Positions 1-8,832 of a stretch of 64,000 bases of DNA are shown here, piece after piece. The notes beneath the pieces were generated by a model. The model had not been told where the DNA came from. It did no database searches and was given only the letters and a program-made list of their open reading frames with translations. This DNA comes from Martinezella tropici (GTDB taxonomy: Bacteria > Pseudomonadota > Alphaproteobacteria > Rhizobiales > Rhizobiaceae). Within the stretch, counting starts at the first letter, position 1. Every line of letters begins with the position of its first letter. The stretch lies in NCBI GenBank assembly GCA_000799755.1, contig JUHI01000005.1, forward strand, positions 62,001-126,000, in the 5' to 3' direction. Made by a program: the position numbers and the translations under genes.

Positions 1-144
1 CCCGTCATAGCCGAGATCGCGCAGAAGCTGGAACTTCTCCAAAATGGAAAGTGACGGCTCCTCGATCATGCCCCATTTCAGGCTGATCTTCGCCAAGGGA
101 CGAGCGGAAACAGGTAGCACGGAAGGATCAGCGGATTCGGTCAT
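1..144 (-). CDS. sugar phosphate isomerase/epimerase-like protein, N-terminal fragment
   Basis: Only the first 48 codons are inside the window; the gene runs off the left edge. The ATG lies at 144 on the minus strand. After about 18 variable residues the protein reads KISLKWGMIEE, then a helix ending LLRDLGYDG. This is the first strand and helix of the xylose isomerase-like TIM barrel found in sugar phosphate isomerases/epimerases and hydroxypyruvate isomerases. It lies downstream of, and in the same direction as, the ABC importer at 637-4435, so it may be the last gene of that operon, but the 492-bp gap also allows its own promoter. The substrate cannot be read from this fragment. Confidence 0.5.
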   Translation of the reverse strand, partial: MTESADPSVLPVSARPLAKISLKWGMIEEPSLSILEKFQLLRDLGYDG

Positions 145-636
145 CGATGGATCTCTGCTTGGTATGGGCGGATGCGCGGCGGAACTATGTCAGCCAATTC
201 AAGGCTGATCAATTGGTCATTGGAGGGCAAGAAGCCATGCGCGCCACGTCGCAGCTATTATGGGGTCGCCCCAACATCGCCAACCGTCAGATGCCTGTAG
301 CCCGACTCCCAGCGCCGATTTCTAATCGTCGGGAAACGATTGATGGTGACATAAACCCTCATCGCGGAACTCGATCAGTCGACGCCATCCAACTGAAAAG
401 TATCTGATCTCGCTCTCGACAACCAACAGGCTGTGATGTCGTTTTGTTTGCACAGAGATGTCGGTGGTTCGAAATCTCTATGTTCCGCCACATACGACAC
501 GCGCCACCGACCATCCACCCACATCGCCCTAAGCAATCGCAAATGGAGGTTCGGCATCAATCCGACAGCCTGAGCCATAAAATTCGCGGCGATGGCGGAC
601 TTTCAAAATCTTGCCTGAGAGCACCGCTGGGGATTA
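145..636. other. gap without a supported gene
   Basis: This 492-bp stretch lies between the importer ATPase and the isomerase-like fragment, both on the minus strand. The short ORFs on both strands have no convincing ribosome site or recognisable domain. It probably carries a promoter for the leftmost gene, but I see no clear box or terminator. Confidence 0.4.
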
Positions 637-1674
637 TCAGCCCGCGGCGGAATCGGCGGCGACGTTTTCGTTCGCAACCGCATGCTGATTTTCCCTGTTC
701 CAAACGGCCAGGACTTCCTCTCCTCGTTGGAAGCTCAAGGGGTTGCCGGCTGTGATCAACGACGAACCGATCGCGCCGCCAGCAAACGCCAATCCCACCT
801 TGAGATGAGCGCCGGCAAAGGCAATATCCGTTATCCGTGCAGGCTTGGACAGCTCGCCCTCGCTGCAATTATTGGCGAGCCCCTTCAGACTGATATGCTC
901 GGGGCGAACGATGATGCTCGTTCCCTGGTTCGGCCCTTCCATGACGGTGGATTCCCCAAGGAATCTCGCCACGAACAGTGAGTTCGGACGCTGGTAGAGT
1001 TCGGTCGGCGTGCCGATCTGCACGATTCTCCCATTATTGAAAACCGCGATACGGTCGGAGAGCGTGAGTGCTTCCTCCTGGTCATGCGTGACGAAGACGA
1101 ACGTCATTCCGAGCTCGCGGTGCATGCGGGCAATCTCAAGCTGCAGGCGGTCGCGCAACCGCTTGTCGAGGGCACCGAGCGGCTCGTCGAGCAGAAGCGC
1201 TCGGGGCTCGTAGACAACGGCTCTGGCGAGCGCAACGCGCTGCTGCTGTCCGCCCGAAAGCTGTCGCGGCAATCGATGCGCAAAATCGCCGAGCTGCACG
1301 AGATCGAGTACGTGTCTCACTTTCTTTTCGATTTCCGCCTTCGAAACGCCCCTTTGCCGCAGCGGATAAGCGACGTTCTGAGATACCGTCATGTGCGGGA
1401 AAAGTGCATACTGCTGGAAGACGACGCCGAGGTCACGCTTATGCGGCTTGAGATTCGTGATGTCCTGGCCATCGATCTCCACCGAGCCGGCACTAAGGGT
1501 AACGAAGCCGGCGATGATGGACAGCAGGGTTGTCTTGCCGGAGCCACTGGGGCCTAGAAACGTCATGAATTCGCCAGGTGCAATGTCGAGCGAGACATCG
1601 TCGATGGCGGGTTTTGCGGCACCCGGATAATAGCGGGTTGCGTTCGAGATCTTGATCGAGTGCTTTTTCATCAT
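637..1674 (-). CDS. ABC importer ATP-binding protein, polyamine (PotA) type
   Basis: This protein of 345 residues is the cytoplasmic ATPase of the importer encoded at 637-4435. The nucleotide-binding domain has a Walker A motif GPSGSGKT at 41-48, a Q-loop in FQQYALFP near 87, the signature LSGGQQQR at 139-146, Walker B LLLDEP at 160-165 and the switch His197 in VTHDQEEA. A C-terminal TOBE-type domain (from about 245) is typical of the PotA/FbpC group. It is the last of four importer genes in the order binding protein, permease, permease, ATPase. The solute is unknown; the family takes up polyamines, 2-aminoethylphosphonate, ferric iron and similar small solutes, and the neighbouring lyase homologue and IclR regulator suggest a nitrogenous catabolic substrate. 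Confidence 0.85.
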   Translation of the reverse strand: MMKKHSIKISNATRYYPGAAKPAIDDVSLDIAPGEFMTFLGPSGSGKTTLLSIIAGFVTLSAGSVEIDGQDITNLKPHKRDLGVVFQQYALFPHMTVSQNVAYPLRQRGVSKAEIEKKVRHVLDLVQLGDFAHRLPRQLSGGQQQRVALARAVVYEPRALLLDEPLGALDKRLRDRLQLEIARMHRELGMTFVFVTHDQEEALTLSDRIAVFNNGRIVQIGTPTELYQRPNSLFVARFLGESTVMEGPNQGTSIIVRPEHISLKGLANNCSEGELSKPARITDIAFAGAHLKVGLAFAGGAIGSSLITAGNPLSFQRGEEVLAVWNRENQHAVANENVAADSAAG

Positions 1675-1693
1675 TCTTACGAAACCGCTGTTT

Positions 1694-2494
1694 CTAAAAC
1701 TTGTTGCCGGCTCTGAGCGAGACCAACAGGAAGGTGATCGTCGTTGCTACGACTATGACGCTGGAGGCCGCGGATATGGTGGGGTCCATATCGAGGGCGA
1801 TCGAATTGTACATCTGGACCGGCAGCGTTCTAAGCCTTGGCGTCTGCAGAAAGAGCGCAACGACGAACTCGTCAAAGGAGCTGACAAACGCGAAGAGAAA
1901 ACCGGAGATGACGCCGGGGGCAAGCAGCGGGATCTTGATCCTCAAAAGCGTGGTGATGCCCCCCGCACCCAGGCTGGACGAAGCAAGATCGAGCGTATTG
2001 TCATAGCCCGTGAGGCTGGCGGCGACCGTCGTAATCACAAAAGGAATGGCAAGCGCCGTATGCGCAAGCACGAGACCCGACAAGGTGCCTGCCAGATGCC
2101 ATTTTAGGAACACCGCATAGATGGCGATCCCGATCACAACGCTCGGAACAGTCAACGGAAGCGAGAAGAAAAGCTTGAGGACGGCGCCTGTCCGGCGCGG
2201 AATACGTGTCAGCCCGATAGCCGCGCTGACGCCGAGAACCGTCGCGAGAACGGCAGTGAATGAAGCGATCTGCAGCGATTGCAGTAACGACGAAAGCCAC
2301 ATGCGCGAGGTGAAGAAATTCTCATACCACCGCAACGACCATTCCTGTGGCGGGAATTGGAAGGTCTCGCCGGCGGTAAAACTCGCCGGGATCACGACAA
2401 ATGTCGGGAGGACGATCAGGATCGCGGTCAGCAGGGTCATGGAACGCAGGAAAAGGCCAGGGCCGCTTTCGCGACGCATCGAGAACAAGGACAT
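1694..2494 (-). CDS. ABC importer permease, PotC/YdcV type
   Basis: A predicted inner-membrane permease of 266 residues with about six hydrophobic segments and a binding-protein-dependent transport motif in the cytoplasmic loop (ASSLGAGGITTLLRIKIPLL). The ATG at 2494 is chosen because GAGG lies eight bases upstream; an in-frame GTG at 2503 is an alternative. It starts within about 10 bp of the stop of the preceding permease gene, which indicates translational coupling. It should pair with that permease and the ATPase at 637-1674. Confidence 0.85.
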   Translation of the reverse strand: MSLFSMRRESGPGLFLRSMTLLTAILIVLPTFVVIPASFTAGETFQFPPQEWSLRWYENFFTSRMWLSSLLQSLQIASFTAVLATVLGVSAAIGLTRIPRRTGAVLKLFFSLPLTVPSVVIGIAIYAVFLKWHLAGTLSGLVLAHTALAIPFVITTVAASLTGYDNTLDLASSSLGAGGITTLLRIKIPLLAPGVISGFLFAFVSSFDEFVVALFLQTPRLRTLPVQMYNSIALDMDPTISAASSVIVVATTITFLLVSLRAGNKF

Positions 2495-2504
2495 CGCGCT
2501 CACC

Positions 2505-3389
2505 TCACTTTCCAGCCATATTGGGTTGCAGATCGAGGCGTGCGTTCAGCCGGCCAATCAGGGTCATCAGGGCCGCGGCAACCAGCAGAACGATGACGGC
2601 AAGTGCGCCTGCCCCGCCAAAATCAAGCAAAGTGTCGACACGTGTCGCGATCAACTGCGAAACGAGCGCCTCCTGCGGTGATCCGAGGATCGCCGGGGTG
2701 ACATAGAAACCGAGAGAGATGACAAATACGAGAGACAGGCCGGCCAGCATGCCGGGCAAGGAAAGCGGCAGGTAGATTTCCAGAAATGCTCGCCATCTCG
2801 GAGAGCCCATGGAAGCCGCCGCATCCAACAACCGCCGATCAATCCCACGCATATTGCTGTAGAGCGGCAGGATCATGTAAGGCAGCAGGACTTGAGCCAT
2901 GGCGATCGTAACGCCTGTCGACGTGCGAATCAGCACCACGCCCGGCAAGCCGATCCAGGAAAAGGCCGTCTCGATCAGGCCGCCGCGTTGCATCAGCAAT
3001 GTCCATGCGAAACTCCGGGCGATGGCCGATGTCCAGAATGGCAGCAATGCTATCGTCATGAGAACGGCGCGCGTTCGTGGAGTGACCAAGGTCAACGTGT
3101 AGGCGTAAGGGAACCCGATGAACAGCGTCACAACCGCAACGATCGCGGCGATGCGAACAGTTCTTAGAATAATGACGATGGAGATGTCGTCAGTCAAAAG
3201 AGACGCGTAGTTCTGCAATCCGAATTCAGGGTCGGTAAAACTCCGCATCGCGATGGAAAACAAGGGGTAGAGAAAGGTCCCGAGCAATAGAACGGTCGAT
3301 GGAAGCAGCAGCCAGACCGCGATGTTGATCGGCGCCGTTGTGGTTTTGCGCCCTTCAGAGGCACGATTGTCGATAACTGCTTCCATCAT
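2505..3389 (-). CDS. ABC importer permease, PotB type
   Basis: A predicted inner-membrane permease of 294 residues. A charged cytoplasmic N-terminus of about 22 residues precedes a first membrane segment (AVWLLLPSTVLLLGTFLYP). About five further segments follow, with the EAA-like loop DAAASMGSPRWRAFLEIYLP that docks on the ATPase. It starts only 5 bp after the binding-protein gene ends, so the two are in one operon. The size and loop fit the first permease of polyamine/opine-type importers. Confidence 0.85.
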   Translation of the reverse strand: MMEAVIDNRASEGRKTTTAPINIAVWLLLPSTVLLLGTFLYPLFSIAMRSFTDPEFGLQNYASLLTDDISIVIILRTVRIAAIVAVVTLFIGFPYAYTLTLVTPRTRAVLMTIALLPFWTSAIARSFAWTLLMQRGGLIETAFSWIGLPGVVLIRTSTGVTIAMAQVLLPYMILPLYSNMRGIDRRLLDAAASMGSPRWRAFLEIYLPLSLPGMLAGLSLVFVISLGFYVTPAILGSPQEALVSQLIATRVDTLLDFGGAGALAVIVLLVAAALMTLIGRLNARLDLQPNMAGK

Positions 3390-3394
3390 TGGAC

Positions 3395-4435
3395 CTATCG
3401 GGACATCCAGGGAGTGACCTTGGCGATCACCGAGTTAAGGTTCGCCGCCCACCATTTCACGTTGGAAAGCAGGACCCTGTCGCCGGTTTCGTCATGCAGG
3501 CGTGGATTGAACGTCTTGTTGAGATCGGAATAATCAGGCGTCGCCTTGCTTGTCGCGGCAATAACGCCCGCAAGTTCTGCAAAACGCTTGTTCTGCTCCG
3601 GGCGCGACACGAATTGAACGAAGTCCATCGCAGTCGTCAGATTTGGCGTACCTTTCGGCACGATGAGCGCGTCCCAACCAAGGATCGTCTTGTCCCAGAC
3701 CGGAGCGATGGGGGCGCCCGCCTTGGCCGAGGCGATAACGCGGCCAGTCACGGCAAATCCCATGTCAGCCTGACCATCGACAAGAGCCTGCTGTAGCGCG
3801 CCATTCGTCTTGGTGAAGATGATCGACGATTTGATCGTGTCGAGCTTTTTCAGCGCCCGATCGACATCGATCGGGTAGAGATTCTTGGCGTCAACACCAT
3901 CTGCCATGAGGGCGTATTCCAACGTACCCAGGCTGATATCCGGCGGCAGGACGCGCGTTCCAGGGAAATTCTTCAGATCGAAGAAATCCGCAAGCTTGGT
4001 CGGCGGATGATCCTTATATTTTTCGGTATTATAGACGAAGGTCAACGCGAAGAAATAGACGGGCAGGCCACAATCGCTGACAGAACCAGCCGGAAACTGG
4101 GAGGTATCGATCTTGGAGAAATCCAGCTTTTCCAGAAGCTTGCCGCAGTTCTGCTCTGCAAAGGCGGCGCCTTGATCCATGACGTCCCAGGAGACCGCCC
4201 CGGCCTCGACCATCGCCTTCAGTTTCGCGCCGTCAGGTGGCGAATCGTTTTCGAACTGGACATTCTGGCTCGCCGTATAGGGCTGCTGCCAAGCCTTGAT
4301 CTGCGAATCCTGCAGGGTGCCCTGATAAGAAACGAAAGTCAGCGACTTGTCCTCCGCCCGCACCTGGTCGAGTGCAATGATCATGCTCGTGGCGCCGATG
4401 AGGGCAGCCAGTAACGCGCTTCTTATTTTCGACAT
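3395..4435 (-). CDS. periplasmic substrate-binding protein, PotD-like
   Basis: A predicted exported binding protein of 346 residues. The ATG at 4435 was chosen over an upstream in-frame start because a strong GGAGGAGG site lies just before it and the protein then begins with a clean signal peptide (MSKIRSALLAALIGATSM, cut near VRA-ED). The mature part opens with SLTFVSYQGTLQDSQ, typical of the extracellular solute-binding family that includes PotD. It heads the importer genes and lies 92 bp downstream of the lyase homologue at 4528-5997, so lyase and importer are probably co-transcribed. The ligand is not evident from the sequence. Confidence 0.85.
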   Translation of the reverse strand: MSKIRSALLAALIGATSMIIALDQVRAEDKSLTFVSYQGTLQDSQIKAWQQPYTASQNVQFENDSPPDGAKLKAMVEAGAVSWDVMDQGAAFAEQNCGKLLEKLDFSKIDTSQFPAGSVSDCGLPVYFFALTFVYNTEKYKDHPPTKLADFFDLKNFPGTRVLPPDISLGTLEYALMADGVDAKNLYPIDVDRALKKLDTIKSSIIFTKTNGALQQALVDGQADMGFAVTGRVIASAKAGAPIAPVWDKTILGWDALIVPKGTPNLTTAMDFVQFVSRPEQNKRFAELAGVIAATSKATPDYSDLNKTFNPRLHDETGDRVLLSNVKWWAANLNSVIAKVTPWMSR

Positions 4436-4527
4436 GAGTTCCTCCTCCTTCTTTGTATTCGCTCCGGACCACTCCACGCCAGTGCGTGGTGCTCTGCGTC
4501 ACCACCATCCGCGCGGGTCGTATCCGG

Positions 4528-5997
4528 CTAGTTGTTCGCCGCCATCATGCCATCGACGACATGGCGATTGTTTTCGAGTTGCTCCAGCAAAGGCTGGACG
4601 TTCGGCGGCCTGTGTCCCGCGCCGGCGAAAGGTACCGCCTGCCGTGCAAAGGCAAACAATTGCCCGGTGACCGTGCCAAGCGGCGCCCGCCCGCGCAGTT
4701 CGGCAGCCTGCGCCGCGACCATCAACTCCATGGCGACGATGGATATCCCCAACCGCGCCAAGTCCAGGCCGCGCCGGCCACCGAGCGCGGCGAGCGACGC
4801 CCGATCCATCACGCCGTTGGAATGGCTTGAGCTTGCTAGCTCGCCGGCCAATGGGGCCGTCAGCAACCTTGCTTCCGACGTGATCGACTTGTGGAACAAC
4901 GCAACGCCGTTGAAACCGGGGGCACCGATGCCATCTTCCTCGATGAGACCGATCGCAAGGCCGGACCAAGTCGTGTCGACGAGCTTTGCAACTCGTTCGG
5001 TCGAGCTGGTGACAAGCGGCGCAAAGGCAAGTCGCATCACGTCGAGCGCCATGCAAAGCGTGACCATATCGAAGTTTGCGACCGCGGCGAGACCACCGTG
5101 CTCCAGCGATATCACTGGATTGCCCTGGCTGGCATTCAATTCGCGCTCGATCTGCTGCCTTGAAAAGGAAAGACTGTCTTCCGCGGCCCCATGGATCAGC
5201 GCCATTGAACGAAAGCATAACGGGTCCTGTAGATTTCTCGGACCGCCTTGCGAAAGGATGTAGCTGCCCTCGATATACTTCCTGATCGCCGAACCATGTC
5301 GATAGAGGCCATCGAAGGGCCGAGACCGAAGCGCGACCTCGGAAACAATCGACGGGTTAGCGGCGTAGCCTTCCATGCTGAGCGCTCCAACCAGGGTCGA
5401 AAGCTGCAACACATGATGAAGGTCGACGAAAGAAAGAGCGGCGACGGCCGTCGACATGGCGCTGGAATTGAGGAGAGCAAGGGCTTCACCGGCCTCCAGT
5501 TCGATATCGTCGAAAAGAGCAAGCGCGACATCGGCCATCGACGACATGTCGCTCTGTCCCATGGATCCCCACAGATGCATGACAACTGGCCGATCCGCGT
5601 TCAGGGCATCCAGGAGCCGCTCGGCAAGACCTGGTCGCACGCCGGTAGTGCCGCTTGCCAGAGAATTGAGAAGATTGAGCATCGTGGCGCGAGTGACATC
5701 CCTGGCTGCGACCGGCCCATGCCCTGCATTGTGCGTTCGAAGCAAGCGCCGACTGAACTCGGCGGTGTTTGCCTGGTTGATGGTAGCCGTGGTCTTTGGC
5801 CCCACACTCGTGGTCGCACCATAGATCCGCTCGCCGCGCGCAATCGCCGCTTCCAATATAGCGCGGCCGCGCGCCATACGCTCGATGGCGTCGGAACTCA
5901 AGCCGACTTTGGCCCCGTTTCGGGATACGCAAACGACCTGCTCGATGGTCAGGTTCTGGCCGCTGATCTCGACGATATCTTGGCGCAATGGTTGCAT
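4528..5997 (-). CDS. aromatic amino acid lyase (HAL/PAL) family protein with altered MIO triad
   Basis: A protein of 489 residues with the overall length and order of histidine/phenylalanine ammonia-lyases: YGATTSVGP (Tyr59), RTHNAGHG (His89), the active-site loop at 144-156, ALLNSSAMST (Asn177), RNLQDPLCFR (254-263) and ASQGNPVI (289-296). In active lyases the loop reads GSVGASGDLAP and Ala-Ser-Gly cyclises to the MIO electrophile. Here the loop is GSMGQSDMSSM, so the triad is Gln148-Ser149-Asp150. The catalytic Tyr of QDxYSLR is Leu260, although Arg263 is kept, and the QED region near 394-399 is NGVMDR. It may be a lyase with altered chemistry, another enzyme on the same fold, or a binding protein. 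It heads the operon leading into the importer and is divergent from the IclR gene. Confidence 0.75.
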   Translation of the reverse strand: MQPLRQDIVEISGQNLTIEQVVCVSRNGAKVGLSSDAIERMARGRAILEAAIARGERIYGATTSVGPKTTATINQANTAEFSRRLLRTHNAGHGPVAARDVTRATMLNLLNSLASGTTGVRPGLAERLLDALNADRPVVMHLWGSMGQSDMSSMADVALALFDDIELEAGEALALLNSSAMSTAVAALSFVDLHHVLQLSTLVGALSMEGYAANPSIVSEVALRSRPFDGLYRHGSAIRKYIEGSYILSQGGPRNLQDPLCFRSMALIHGAAEDSLSFSRQQIERELNASQGNPVISLEHGGLAAVANFDMVTLCMALDVMRLAFAPLVTSSTERVAKLVDTTWSGLAIGLIEEDGIGAPGFNGVALFHKSITSEARLLTAPLAGELASSSHSNGVMDRASLAALGGRRGLDLARLGISIVAMELMVAAQAAELRGRAPLGTVTGQLFAFARQAVPFAGAGHRPPNVQPLLEQLENNRHVVDGMMAANN

Positions 5998-6133
5998 GTG
6001 GAGCGGCCGCCTGCCTTACCGTGGAATGACTCGTACGGGGCTTTCACCCCTCGCGCAGCCGAGATTCACCTCATGCGCTATCGTGGTCGATGGGTAGGCC
6101 ATTCAACGCCGACGAACAACAGCATAATCGATC

Positions 6134-6152
6134 CGTTTCAAACAATGAAACG
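6134..6152. promoter_or_regulatory. palindromic IclR-type operator, site 1
   Basis: The sequence is CGTTTCA, five bases, TGAAACG: a perfect 7-bp inverted repeat between the divergent lyase homologue (start 5997) and the IclR gene (start 6277). IclR-family proteins commonly bind short palindromes with TTTCA/TGAAA arms. A near-copy lies at 9629-9647 in the other divergent promoter of the cluster. The assignment to the local IclR is inferred from position and repetition. Confidence 0.55.
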
Positions 6153-6276
6153 AACTGAGGATCTCTCAACACTGCTCTTGCGCTGTCCCAAGGTAACGAT
6201 CTAATCGAGAACAAAAGCCGATCGTGCCGGGCTGCTTTCAAAGTCTTGCGGCGTTTTCGGCTATGGGAGGTTTTGA

Positions 6277-7041
6277 ATGACGTTCGCGCCTGTTCAAGCG
6301 GTGACGAAAGCTCTGGCGGTGCTTGCAACCGTAAACCAGGGAGGTCTCGTGAGTGTCAGAGAGATACATTCCCGCACGGGAATTCCGAAGCCGACGGTCG
6401 TCCGGCTTCTACAGACGTTGATCGCCGCAGGATATGTCAATCAAGATGAGAAAACGCGCGGATATCATGTCACTTCGGCGATCGCCAACCTGAGTTCGGG
6501 ATTTCATGGCGCTCCCAAGGTGATCGAAGTGGCGCGATCCTTCGCCGACAAGCTGACCAAGGAAATCTTGTGGCCCTGCGCGATCTGCACGCTGGATATC
6601 GATGCGGTCGTCATCAACTACAGCACGATTCCCGATAGTCCGATTTCCCCCTTTCATGCGTCGCTCGGGCGGCGACTGAGTTTGGGCGGCCGCGCGCTCG
6701 GCCGGGCCTATGTCTGTTTCTGCCCGCCAGAGGAACAGCGAATTCTGCGGGATGTCATGCGGGCCTCAAAGGACCCGGAAAATAGCCAGATGAGCGACAG
6801 CACCTTCGAAAGAATGGTTTCTCGCACGAGGGCGAAAGGTTTTGCCGAACGCAACCCCGAACTTGAGCCCAAGAGTTCGGGCACGATCGCTTTTCCGATC
6901 CGGTCGGGAGAACGGGTTCTCGCGACGTTCGGCGTCACCTATTTCAGGTCCGCCTTGCGCGGAAATCAAAATCGGAAAACCATCATCGAAGCTTTGCGCG
7001 AGACTGTCGCTGCCATCGAAGCACAGCTGGAAGCGACTTGA
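6277..7041 (+). CDS. IclR-family transcriptional regulator
   Basis: A protein of 254 residues. A winged helix-turn-helix is seen at about 24-60 (VSVREIHSRTGIPKPTVVRL), followed by the IclR effector domain to the C-terminus (for example GRRLSLGGRALGRAYVCF and SGTIAFPIRSGERVLATFG). The ATG at 6277 is preceded by a strong GGGAGG site. It faces the lyase/importer operon across 279 bp containing a palindrome, and converges with the amidohydrolase gene (12 bp between stop codons). It most likely senses the imported compound or an intermediate and controls both flanking operons. Confidence 0.85.
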   Translation: MTFAPVQAVTKALAVLATVNQGGLVSVREIHSRTGIPKPTVVRLLQTLIAAGYVNQDEKTRGYHVTSAIANLSSGFHGAPKVIEVARSFADKLTKEILWPCAICTLDIDAVVINYSTIPDSPISPFHASLGRRLSLGGRALGRAYVCFCPPEEQRILRDVMRASKDPENSQMSDSTFERMVSRTRAKGFAERNPELEPKSSGTIAFPIRSGERVLATFGVTYFRSALRGNQNRKTIIEALRETVAAIEAQLEAT

Positions 7042-7053
7042 TAGGGCGAGGGA

Positions 7054-7932
7054 TCAGCATCCGGCCAAATCAGCTTTAAAACCGTATCGCTCGGTGGGAT
7101 TGCGCGACAGAATACGCCGCCTCAACTCGCTATCCGGAACCCAGATTTCAAAGAGAGCAAGCAGTTGATCGATCGTCGGCGGCTCTCCCGCGAACCGAAC
7201 GAACGGGAAGTCGGTGGCCCACAATAGGCGGTCGCTATTGGCCTCCACCATGGCATCGTGGAACGGCCTGATAGCGTCATAGCCGACGCCAGTCGCCCGG
7301 CGGCATATAGCAAGCTTTACCCAGACGGCGCCATCCCTCAGCAACGCGAGAAGCCTTTGAAAATGCGGGTGATCGAGACCGAGCTGCGGGTCGAAGCTGC
7401 CCATGTGATCGAGCACGACGGGAACTCGCGCCCTTTCCAGTGCCGACCACCGTTCGAGCGTCACCGATAGCGGCGCCCAAATCTCCGCATGCATACCAAC
7501 CTCAAGAAGATTGGGCGCGAGCGTCTGAAAGAGCGTGTCGAGTGACACGGTTCCGGGCATGCGGCGACCATCCGGCAGCAAGTTTTCCACAAACCGTAAC
7601 CCGGCAATGCCTGCTCCGTTCAAAGCGGCAAGGCCGTCGGCGCCGATCGACGCATCGGCCACGCCAACGCCTCTGGCTCGCGTGCCCAACCTCTTCAGCG
7701 TTGCTATCAACAAATCAAGATTTCGACCATAAGGTGTCGGCTGGACGAGGACCACATGCGATACGCCGGCCTGAGCGGTGTCCGCCATAAGACGGCTAGC
7801 CGGCGAGAACGGCGGTGCGTAGGCCGGGGCATTTTCAAACGGAAATACGTCTGGATCGTCAAACACATGAACGTGGCAATCGCAAACGCCATGCTTGAAG
7901 CGAAGCGGATCGGTGCCCGTTTGATCTTGCAT
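7054..7932 (-). CDS. amidohydrolase family 2 protein, lactonase-like
   Basis: A TIM-barrel metal-dependent hydrolase of 292 residues. It opens with the metal motif CDCHVHVF (His20, His22), has VVLDHMGSFDP around the middle and ends the barrel with LLWATDFPF, whose Asp is the usual catalytic/metal residue. This arrangement matches the amidohydrolase_2 group that includes 2-pyrone-4,6-dicarboxylate lactonase (LigI) and related dicarboxylate lactonases. The start at 7932 has GGAGATG upstream. It is the last of three genes running from the flavin reductase through the bicupin. Lactone opening in an aromatic or sugar-acid pathway is a reasonable guess, not shown. Confidence 0.75.
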   Translation of the reverse strand: MQDQTGTDPLRFKHGVCDCHVHVFDDPDVFPFENAPAYAPPFSPASRLMADTAQAGVSHVVLVQPTPYGRNLDLLIATLKRLGTRARGVGVADASIGADGLAALNGAGIAGLRFVENLLPDGRRMPGTVSLDTLFQTLAPNLLEVGMHAEIWAPLSVTLERWSALERARVPVVLDHMGSFDPQLGLDHPHFQRLLALLRDGAVWVKLAICRRATGVGYDAIRPFHDAMVEANSDRLLWATDFPFVRFAGEPPTIDQLLALFEIWVPDSELRRRILSRNPTERYGFKADLAGC

Positions 7933-8012
7933 TGCGGCATCTCCGTCCGAACGAAGGTCGTCGATTGAATTGGGGCCAAGGACCTCCCGGCGAGCGGGAA
8001 ACCACGGTCTGA

Positions 8013-8822
8013 TCAGATCCGGTAGTCACCGGCATTGAACACCCAACCCTTGGCGATGAAGTCCGTCCTCGGCGGCGCAAATACGTCGATCAGGATATGC
8101 TGTCCCGCACCGACGCCCTCTGTGGTGTGAATGAGCTCGGGCGGGATGATCGCCATACTGGCCGCCGATGCCTCGATATGCTGATCGTCGCGCCAATGTT
8201 CGGCGTTCGACGTCCATGGGGTACGGATATGGTGCACGAAGTCGCCTGATATCGCGAGGGACCCTTGTTCAAAATCCTCATGCGCATGCGGCGAGAGTTT
8301 CGTCCGGTCCCGCTGTCCGTCATATTCGACCCAATTGATGCTCATCGTCGAACTCTGGAAAAATTTCAGCCGCGGATTTCCGTCAGGAAATGGAACCTCG
8401 TCCACCTGATAGACCCGGACTCGCTCTGCATCCTTCGCCCGCAGCTCCATCGGCATTGCAACCGGAAGCACGCGCCCGTCGGGCACCTGATAGTCGGATG
8501 CATTGACGACGCCGGCGCAATCGGTATCGGTGCGCGCTGTCGTCAGCGCAAACGCCCTTGCCCCATCAGGCAGGACAAGTCTGGCCGGACCGCCCGGGAC
8601 AATAGCAATGGAGCGGGCCGCGACGTCGACCGTCTCAAAGCCGGTTGCCAGCGTCGCGCTGCTTTCAGGAAGAATGAGGATCGTTTCATGATCGCTATGG
8701 AGGGCATGCTCCGCACCATTCACGCCTCGAACGCACTCGACCGTGAAATTCTGGCCTCGAATGATCGAACTCGTGGCGGGTTCTTTGGAAAAATAGGAAA
8801 GCGAAACCGGGCGTAAAATCAT
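8013..8822 (-). CDS. bicupin-like protein of unknown function
   Basis: A protein of 269 residues that appears to hold two cupin barrels. The second (about 165-255) is clear, with LSPHAHEDFEQGSLAISG giving the first cupin motif (H-x-H, E, G) and PPELIHTTEGVGAG the second. The first half (ILPESSATLATGF to AIVPGGPARL) is degenerate and may not bind metal. It starts 10 bp downstream of the flavin reductase gene, with GAGG upstream of the ATG, so the two are co-transcribed. Cupins cover dioxygenases, isomerases and small-molecule binders, so no reaction is assigned. Confidence 0.65.
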   Translation of the reverse strand: MILRPVSLSYFSKEPATSSIIRGQNFTVECVRGVNGAEHALHSDHETILILPESSATLATGFETVDVAARSIAIVPGGPARLVLPDGARAFALTTARTDTDCAGVVNASDYQVPDGRVLPVAMPMELRAKDAERVRVYQVDEVPFPDGNPRLKFFQSSTMSINWVEYDGQRDRTKLSPHAHEDFEQGSLAISGDFVHHIRTPWTSNAEHWRDDQHIEASAASMAIIPPELIHTTEGVGAGQHILIDVFAPPRTDFIAKGWVFNAGDYRI

Positions 8823-8832
8823 CGTTCAGACC

